Of a stretch of 64,000 nt of DNA, positions 59,157 through 64,000 are shown piece after piece (the stretch's first letter is position 1; the number at the start of each line of letters is the position of its first letter). Location: assembly GCF_024171785.1 (NCBI RefSeq), contig NZ_JAMTCK010000006.1, positions 248,001 through 312,000 on the forward strand. The letters are read 5' to 3'. The position numbers and the translations under genes were made by a program. A model generated the notes under the pieces. That model was given only the letters and a program-made list of their open reading frames with translations. It had not been told where the DNA came from and ran no database searches. The stretch is from Goodfellowiella coeruleoviolacea. Its GTDB lineage: Bacteria > Actinomycetota > Actinomycetes > Mycobacteriales > Pseudonocardiaceae.

Positions 59157-60080
59157 ATGCGCAGAAACTCCGTGCTGCTCAGTTCCGCCGTCGCGCTGGC
59201 CGCCGCGTTAGGCGCGGCCGCGTGCACGCCCATGGACCAGCCGTCCACCGGCTCATCCTCGACCGGCTCCCCCTCGGCCGGTGCCACCACCGGCGCCGCC
59301 GGCACGGCCGCCGCCAACACCGCGGCCGACTGCACCAAGGACAAGCTCACCACGCTCAGCCCGGGCAAGCTCACCTTCGGCACCGACCAGCCGGCCTACC
59401 AGCCCTGGTACGTGGATGACGACCCGAGCAACGGCAAGGGCTTCGAGTCGGCCGTGGCCTACGCGGTCGCCGAGAAGCTCGGCTACGCCAAGGCGGACGT
59501 GGCGTGGACGCGGGTGCCGTTCACCGCGGCCATCCAGCCGGGCGCCAAGACCTACGACGCCGACCTGAACCAGTTCTCCATCACCGACGAGCGCAAGCAG
59601 GCCGTGGACTTCTCCACGCCGTACTACGAGGTCGCCCAGGTGGTGATCGCGCCGAAGTCCTCGCCGGCCGCCCAGGTGAAGTCCCTGGCCGAGCTGAAGT
59701 CGGTCAAGCTCGGCGCGCAGGTGGGCACCACCAGCTACACCGCGGCCAGCCAGCTCGCGCCCACCCAGGACGTGGCCGTCTACAACACCAACGACGACGC
59801 CAAGGCCGCGCTGGCCAACAACCAGATCCAGGCCCTGGTGGTGGACCTGCCCACCGCGTTCTTCATGACCTCGACCGAGCTGCGGGACGCCACGATCGTC
59901 GGCCAGATCCCGGCCACCGCCGGCGCGGCCACCGAGCAGTTCGGGATCGTGCTGGACAAGGGCAGCCCGCTCACCCGGTGCGTGTCCGCGGCCGTGGACG
60001 AGCTGCGCGCGGACGGCAGCCTGGAGCGGATCCAGCAGGAGTGGCTGACCCAGGCCGGCAACGTGCCGGAGCTGAAGTGA
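59157..60080 (+). CDS. Polar amino-acid ABC transporter, substrate-binding lipoprotein
   Basis: A 307-residue family 3 solute-binding protein. Lipobox A-A-A-C (Cys about 23), Ser/Thr/Gly linker, then L-T-F-G-T-D-Q-P-A-Y-Q-P-W, G-F-E-S-A-V-A-Y-A-V-A, the S-I-T-D-E-R-K-Q-A-V-D-F-S-T-P-Y hallmark and L-G-A-Q-V-G-T-T-S. The ligand is probably a polar amino acid. It is coupled to the permease by GTGA. Confidence 0.92.
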   Translation: MRRNSVLLSSAVALAAALGAAACTPMDQPSTGSSSTGSPSAGATTGAAGTAAANTAADCTKDKLTTLSPGKLTFGTDQPAYQPWYVDDDPSNGKGFESAVAYAVAEKLGYAKADVAWTRVPFTAAIQPGAKTYDADLNQFSITDERKQAVDFSTPYYEVAQVVIAPKSSPAAQVKSLAELKSVKLGAQVGTTSYTAASQLAPTQDVAVYNTNDDAKAALANNQIQALVVDLPTAFFMTSTELRDATIVGQIPATAGAATEQFGIVLDKGSPLTRCVSAAVDELRADGSLERIQQEWLTQAGNVPELK

Positions 60081-61003
60081 CCCAGCTCGACCAGCCCCAG
60101 CCTGCCGGTGGGGACGGCCCCGTCGGCAGGCCGGAGCGCGGGCCGGGGCCACGACGGCCGGTCGGGCCGGCGGAGGTCAGCGCGGTGCAGCGGGAGCGGC
60201 TGGCGTTCCGCCGCTCCCGGTCGCGCCGGTCCACCGCGGTCGCGCTGGTGTCCACCCTGGTCTTCGCGGCCGTGGCGTGGTTCGGCGTGACCAGCGCGCC
60301 CGGCTGGCCCCGGGTCCGGCAGTCGTTCTTCAGCCTGGACGCGGCCGTCAGGGCACTGCCGGCCGTGCTGGAGGGGCTCTGGCTCAACGTGCGGGTGCTG
60401 GTGGTGTGCGAGGCGCTGATCCTGGTGCTGGGCGTGCTGATCGCCGCGCTGCGCACGCTGCGCGGGCCGGTGTGGTTTCCGGTGCGCGCGCTGGCCACCG
60501 GCTACGTCGACCTGTTCCGCGGCCTGCCGCTGATCATCTGCCTGTACCTGATCGGTTTCGGTCTGCCCGGGCTGCGCCTGACCGGCATCCCGAACGATCC
60601 GGTGCTGCTCGGCGGCATCGCCCTGGTGCTGGTCTACTCCGCGTACGTGGCCGAGGTGTTCCGGGCCGGCATCGAGTCGGTGCACCCCTCGCAGTTGGCC
60701 GCGGCCCGCTCGCTCGGGCTGAACCACCGCCGGACCATGCGCATCGTGGTGCTGCCGCAGGCGGTGCGCCGGGTGCTGCCCGCGCTGCTCAACGACTTCG
60801 TCGCGTTGCAGAAGGACTGCGGGCTGATCTCGGTGCTGGGCGCGGTGGACGCGGTGCGCGCCGCGCAGATCGCCTCGGCGACCTCCTACAACTTCACCCC
60901 GTACGTGCTGGCCGGCCTGTTGTTCGTGCTGCTGGCGGTGCCGTCGGCCCGCCTGGCCGACTGGGCCGCCCGGCGACTGGCCCGCAGACAAGGACTGGCA
61001 TGA
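60077..61003 (+). CDS. Polar amino-acid ABC transporter, permease
   Basis: A 308-residue His/Glu/Gln/Arg/opine-family permease. After a polar tail of 60 residues come about five or six helices with the signature Y-S-A-Y-V-A-E-V-F-R-A-G-I-E-S-V, and the EAA loop A-A-R-S-L-G-L-N-H-R-R-T-M-R-I-V-V-L-P-Q-A. GTG 60077 overlaps the binding-protein stop; its own stop overlaps the ATPase start (ATGA). Confidence 0.92.
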   Translation: MTQLDQPQPAGGDGPVGRPERGPGPRRPVGPAEVSAVQRERLAFRRSRSRRSTAVALVSTLVFAAVAWFGVTSAPGWPRVRQSFFSLDAAVRALPAVLEGLWLNVRVLVVCEALILVLGVLIAALRTLRGPVWFPVRALATGYVDLFRGLPLIICLYLIGFGLPGLRLTGIPNDPVLLGGIALVLVYSAYVAEVFRAGIESVHPSQLAAARSLGLNHRRTMRIVVLPQAVRRVLPALLNDFVALQKDCGLISVLGAVDAVRAAQIASATSYNFTPYVLAGLLFVLLAVPSARLADWAARRLARRQGLA

Positions 61004-61773
61004 CGACCAACGCGGACGTGTCGACCGCGGCGAGCGTGCTGAGCGTGCGCAACCTGGTCAAGCGCTACGCCGGGCAGCCCGTGCTGTCCGGCATCGACCT
61101 GGACGTGGCCGAGCACGAGGTGGTGGTGCTGATCGGCGCGTCCGGTTCGGGCAAGTCGACGCTGCTGCGCTGCGTGAACCTGTTGGAGGAGCTGGACGAC
61201 GGCCAGGTGTTCCTGGACGGCGTGGACATCTCCGACCCCCGGGTGGACGCGGACGTGGCGCGGCGCGCCATGGGCGTGGTGTTCCAGGCGTTCAACCTGT
61301 TCCCGCACCTGTCCGTGGTGGACAACGTGACCCTGGCGCCGCGCGTGGTGCACGGGGTGTCCCGGGAACTGGCCGAGGCGCGCGCCCTGGAGCTGCTGGA
61401 CCGGGTCGGCCTCGCCAACCGGGCCAGGTCCTATCCGGACCGGTTGTCCGGCGGCCAGCAGCAGCGGGTGGCGATCGTGCGGGCGCTGGCCTACGACCCG
61501 AGGCTGCTGCTGTTCGACGAGATCACCAGCGCGCTGGACCCGGAGCTGGTCGGCGAGGTGCTGGCGCTGGTCCGGGAACTGGCCGGCCAGGGCCGCACCA
61601 TTCTGATGGCCACCCACGAGATGGGTTTCGCCAGGCAGGTCGCTGACCGGGTGTGCTTTCTGGACGGTGGGGTGCTGGTGGAGTCGGGCCCGCCGGAGCA
61701 GGTGCTCGGCGACCCCGTGCACGAGCGCACCCGCCAGTTCCTGCGCCGCATCATCGACGCCGGCCGGCTGTAG
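61000..61773 (+). CDS. Polar amino-acid ABC transporter, ATP-binding protein
   Basis: A 257-residue ABC ATPase. Walker A G-A-S-G-S-G-K-S-T, Q-loop V-V-F-Q-A-F-N-L-F-P-H-L, signature L-S-G-G-Q-Q-Q-R-V, Walker B L-L-L-F-D-E-I-T-S-A-L-D-P-E, H-loop T-H-E-M-G-F-A. The Walker B end is E-I-T rather than the more common E-P-T. Last gene of the transporter operon. Confidence 0.94.
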   Translation: MTTNADVSTAASVLSVRNLVKRYAGQPVLSGIDLDVAEHEVVVLIGASGSGKSTLLRCVNLLEELDDGQVFLDGVDISDPRVDADVARRAMGVVFQAFNLFPHLSVVDNVTLAPRVVHGVSRELAEARALELLDRVGLANRARSYPDRLSGGQQQRVAIVRALAYDPRLLLFDEITSALDPELVGEVLALVRELAGQGRTILMATHEMGFARQVADRVCFLDGGVLVESGPPEQVLGDPVHERTRQFLRRIIDAGRL

Positions 61774-61781
61774 GTTCCCCG

Positions 61782-61813
61782 TTCTGGTCAGGACTGCCTC
61801 GTCCTGACCAGAA
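61782..61813. terminator. Hairpin terminator after the ABC operon
   Basis: A perfect 13-bp stem (TTCTGGTCAGGAC / GTCCTGACCAGAA) around TGCCTC, nine bases after the ATPase stop. It can serve both the ABC operon and the convergent MOSC gene. Confidence 0.88.
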
Positions 61814-61912
61814 AAGCCGTCCACCGGTCGGTGGGCAACACCAGCACGGGCCCGGCCCGGCCTGGTTCGTGGGGTCCGGCACGTCCACGCGCCCGACAGC
61901 CCGCGCCGCCTC

Positions 61913-62743
61913 TCAGTGCGCCCAGCGGTGCACGTCGATCTTGTCGCCCACGGCGATCTCGCCGGGCTGGAGCACGGCGGCCTTCATCCCGAAGCTCACC
62001 CCGCCGTCGGGTTCCCTGCGGTAGTCGGCCAGGGTGCGGATGGGTTCCGGCCCGGCCTTGCGGCCGGTGGCCTGGTCCACGGTGGGCACGGCGCAGCGGA
62101 TGCACACCTTGGCGTAGCCGAGGGTCACGTCGCCCACGGTCATCTCGCGGACCCGGTCCTCGGTGCGCGGCACGGTCCAGCCGGCGACGACCACGTTGGG
62201 CCGGAACCGGTTGACCGGCACGGGCGCGGCACCCCTGGCCACGATCCGCTCGTTCAGTTCGTCCAGTGAGGCCTGGGAGGCGATCAGCAGGGCGTGGCCG
62301 TCGGCGAACCCGGTCTTGCCCGGTGTTTCCCCGCTGGTGTCCCGGTCGTGCTCGGGCGGCACCCGCACCAGCCGGCACGGCTGGCCGAGCACGTCGCTCG
62401 CCCACGCGGCCACGTCGTCGCCCTGGTCGACGCCAACGCCGTGCCAGGTGAACACGGACACGGCGCGGCGCGGCCCGTCGGTGGTCGGCTCCAGCACGAA
62501 CTCGCTGGTGCCTGGCGCGGCCAGGGTCAGCCGGCCGCCGTCGTCGGCCAGGGTCGGCCGGACCGTCGCCATGGCGGCGACCTTGCGCTGGCTGAGGAAC
62601 ACGCCGTCCGAGTCGACCAGCATGAACGAGCGGTCGCCGACCAGACCGGTTGCGGTCACCCGGTGGCGGGTGACGGACGTCCCGGCGCACCCCTTGACCG
62701 GGTAGTAGACCAGTGAGTGCACCACGCCCAGCGGTTGTTCCAT
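61913..62743 (-). CDS. MOSC-domain protein
   Basis: A 276-residue protein with an N-terminal beta-barrel MOSC_N domain (Y-Y-P-V-K-G-C-A-G-T, D-R-S-F-M-L-V-D) and a C-terminal MOSC domain (R-F-R-P-N-V-V-V, K-V-C-I-R-C-A-V-P-T-V-D-Q-A-T-G). The Cys in C-I-R-C is the likely molybdenum ligand of mARC-type reductases. No ferredoxin domain is attached, so a separate electron donor would be needed. ATG 62743 has TACGTT at 62755-62750 seven bases upstream, suggesting a leaderless mRNA. Confidence 0.9.
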   Translation of the reverse strand: MEQPLGVVHSLVYYPVKGCAGTSVTRHRVTATGLVGDRSFMLVDSDGVFLSQRKVAAMATVRPTLADDGGRLTLAAPGTSEFVLEPTTDGPRRAVSVFTWHGVGVDQGDDVAAWASDVLGQPCRLVRVPPEHDRDTSGETPGKTGFADGHALLIASQASLDELNERIVARGAAPVPVNRFRPNVVVAGWTVPRTEDRVREMTVGDVTLGYAKVCIRCAVPTVDQATGRKAGPEPIRTLADYRREPDGGVSFGMKAAVLQPGEIAVGDKIDVHRWAH

Positions 62744-62951
62744 GGCACCAACGTAACCGGTCACGGGGGTCGTCCGCGCCATCCAACCGGCACCGCCGGG
62801 GCGCGGGCCGACGCGCGGCCGGTGCTCGGGTTGTGCCCGGGTGATCAACCCCATCCGCTGGTGCGGCGGGCAACCCGTGGGCCGGGATGGGCGTGCTTAC
62901 TGCCACAAGGCCCGCACGGGCACACAGCTTCGAGCTTGGAGTTGATCGCAG

Positions 62952-63695
62952 ATGAGTGTTTCCCCCACCGCGGCGAAGCAGCGGACGCCCGCCGCGCGGG
63001 CGCTTCGCCGGGCCGGAACCGTGGCGGCCGCCGCCCTGTTCACCACGCTGGCCGGCGCGGGCGCGCTCGCTTCGGCCGCGCCCGCCGCTCCGGGCCTGCC
63101 AGCCGCGGCGGGTGCGGCGGCTGCCGCCCGGCCGGCCGCGACCGCCAGTGGTGAACTGCCCACCTGGGCGGAGCTGTACGCGCAGCAGGAGCGCAACCGC
63201 CTGCACACCGAGGCGATCTGGCCGACCCTGGTGCCGACCGCGCGGCACCTGGACCTGTCCGACTTCGGCGACGACCGGGTCGGCCAGTTCGGCGGCGCCA
63301 GCTACCTGAGCGGCAACGTCGGCTTCACCGACGCGGCCGGCCAGCAGGAGGTCTACCTCCAGGTGTCCGGGCCGCACCGGGACGGCCTGACTGCGGAGCG
63401 GATCTGCCAGCCGGACAACCCGGCCAACACGCCGACCAGGTGCGAGGTGCGCCACCTGCCGGACGGGTCCGCCGTTGCGGTGGCCGAGCGGGACAGCGAC
63501 GTGGGCCAGGACCTGCCCGCCACCACCAGGACCGCCACGCACATCCGGGCCGACGGCACCCGGGTGCTCGCGACGGCCCGCAACTACCTGCCGATCCCGG
63601 GGGACGGCAGCCCGGACGGCGCGGTGCGCAGCAGCATCCCGCTGACCGCCGACCAGTTGGTCGCCCTGGTCAGCGACCCCGCCTACCAGGTCTGA
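62952..63695 (+). CDS. Secreted hypothetical protein
   Basis: An unrecognised 247-residue exported protein. Signal region: A-L-R-R-A-G-T-V-A-A-A-A-L-F-T-T-L-A-G then A-S-A-A. An Ala/Pro-rich linker runs to about 65. The mature part has one Cys pair (E-R-I-C-Q and T-R-C-E-V-R) and repeated strands L-P-D-G-S-A-V-A-V-A-E-R-D, I-R-A-D-G-T-R-V-L-A-T-A-R-N-Y. It ends P-L-T-A-D-Q-L-V-A-L-V-S-D-P. Similar secreted proteins of unknown function are common in actinomycetes. Confidence 0.75.
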   Translation: MSVSPTAAKQRTPAARALRRAGTVAAAALFTTLAGAGALASAAPAAPGLPAAAGAAAAARPAATASGELPTWAELYAQQERNRLHTEAIWPTLVPTARHLDLSDFGDDRVGQFGGASYLSGNVGFTDAAGQQEVYLQVSGPHRDGLTAERICQPDNPANTPTRCEVRHLPDGSAVAVAERDSDVGQDLPATTRTATHIRADGTRVLATARNYLPIPGDGSPDGAVRSSIPLTADQLVALVSDPAYQV

Positions 63696-63712
63696 CCACT
63701 CCGCTGGGGGTT

Positions 63713-63755
63713 GCCTGGTGGGCTGGGGCACGGGTCATCCCCCGGCCCACCAGGC
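63713..63755. terminator. Bidirectional hairpin terminator
   Basis: An 11-bp perfect stem (GCCTGGTGGGC / GCCCACCAGGC) extended by TGGGG against CCCCC, between two convergent genes. Confidence 0.85.
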
Positions 63756-63769
63756 ACCGGCCGCTGGGG

Positions 63770-64000
63770 TCACAGCACCTGCGACAGGAAGGTGCGCAGC
63801 CTGGGGCTTTCCGGCTGCTCGAAGACCTGCTCGGGTGGTCCCGCCTCGACCACCCGACCCCGGTCCATGAACGCGACCGTGTCCGAGACCTGGCGGGCGA
63901 AGCCCATCTCGTGGGTGACCACGAGCATGGTCATGCCGCGCTCGCCGAGTTCGGCCATCAGCCCGAGCACGCCCTTGACCAGTTCGGGGTCCAGGGCGCT
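63770..64000 (-). CDS. Polar amino-acid ABC transporter ATPase, C-terminal part
   Basis: The last 76 residues of an ABC ATPase; the gene continues beyond the window. The frame is open to base 64000 and begins S-A-L-D-P-E-L-V (just after Walker B), then the H-loop V-T-H-E-M-G-F-A-R-Q-V and the C-terminal Q-V-F-E-Q-P-E-S-P-R-L-R-T-F-L typical of GlnQ-type proteins. It resembles the ATPase at 61 kb, so a second amino-acid transporter probably starts here. Confidence 0.9.
   Translation of the reverse strand, partial: SALDPELVKGVLGLMAELGERGMTMLVVTHEMGFARQVSDTVAFMDRGRVVEAGPPEQVFEQPESPRLRTFLSQVL

Overview
The window is very GC-rich (low-to-mid 70s per cent by eye), with strongly G/C-ended codons and many GTG starts. 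It comes from an actinomycete. Actinobacterial marker families are present: SseC/DUF1416, DUF3073, an RsiG-like protein, DUF574 methyltransferases, mycothiol- and F420-linked enzymes, and type VII secretion (ESX) proteins including EspG. The gene content fits Pseudonocardiales best; that placement is inference, since no rRNA is present. From memory, the backbone (sseA/cysA, sseC, nitrobindin, pabC, ygfZ, DUF3073, purM, purF, purL, purQ, purS, purC) matches the M. tuberculosis segment around Rv0780-Rv0815c, opened up by accessory blocks.

Layout. 0-8 kb: sulfurtransferase, sseC, a 36-aa membrane peptide, nitrobindin, pabC, a Fur-type regulator, ygfZ, a BKACE enzyme, an RsiG-like c-di-GMP-responsive anti-sigma protein, a hypothetical gene and DUF3073. 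8-16 kb: a Tat-exported FAD oxidoreductase, then a tripartite tricarboxylate transporter (tctCBA) divergent from a CitA/CitB two-component system. 16-21 kb: ArfB, an ECF sigma factor coupled to a membrane protein, and an unknown beta-propeller-like protein. 21-24 kb: purM and purF. 24-31 kb: two giant tandem DUF4132 paralogues. 31-43 kb: a mycothiol-dependent-type protein, two ESX-type modules (WXG100/Pro-rich ORF/DUF1023 hydrolase, and lipoprotein/WXG100/PPE-like/EspG), and between them ACC deaminase, an M20 peptidase and a sterol-carrier protein. 43-48 kb: a zinc dehydrogenase and a DUF574-DUF574-GGDEF/EAL operon. 48-52 kb: two tandem GH25 lysozymes, a Tat-exported TagC-like propeller and a DUF4241 protein. 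52-59 kb: purL-purQ-purS, a tiny secreted repeat peptide, a metallo-hydrolase, purC and an F420-type oxidoreductase. 59-64 kb: a polar amino-acid ABC transporter, a MOSC protein, a secreted hypothetical and the edge of a second ABC ATPase. The purine genes run in one direction on the minus strand in the order C-S-Q-L-F-M.

Most noteworthy: (1) a 76-aa secreted precursor with three FPGARPY repeats, identical as protein but varied at synonymous sites; (2) a five-copy dispersed element of about 110 bp with two DnaA-box-like sequences at fixed spacing, a TAGGCT -10-like hexamer and a G-rich tract, four copies lying between convergent genes; (3) one copy of that element read through inside an ORF joined to both neighbours by ATGA overlaps; (4) a 118-bp identical tract in otherwise diverged DUF4132 paralogues. 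No tRNA, rRNA, CRISPR array, integrase or transposase was recognised.
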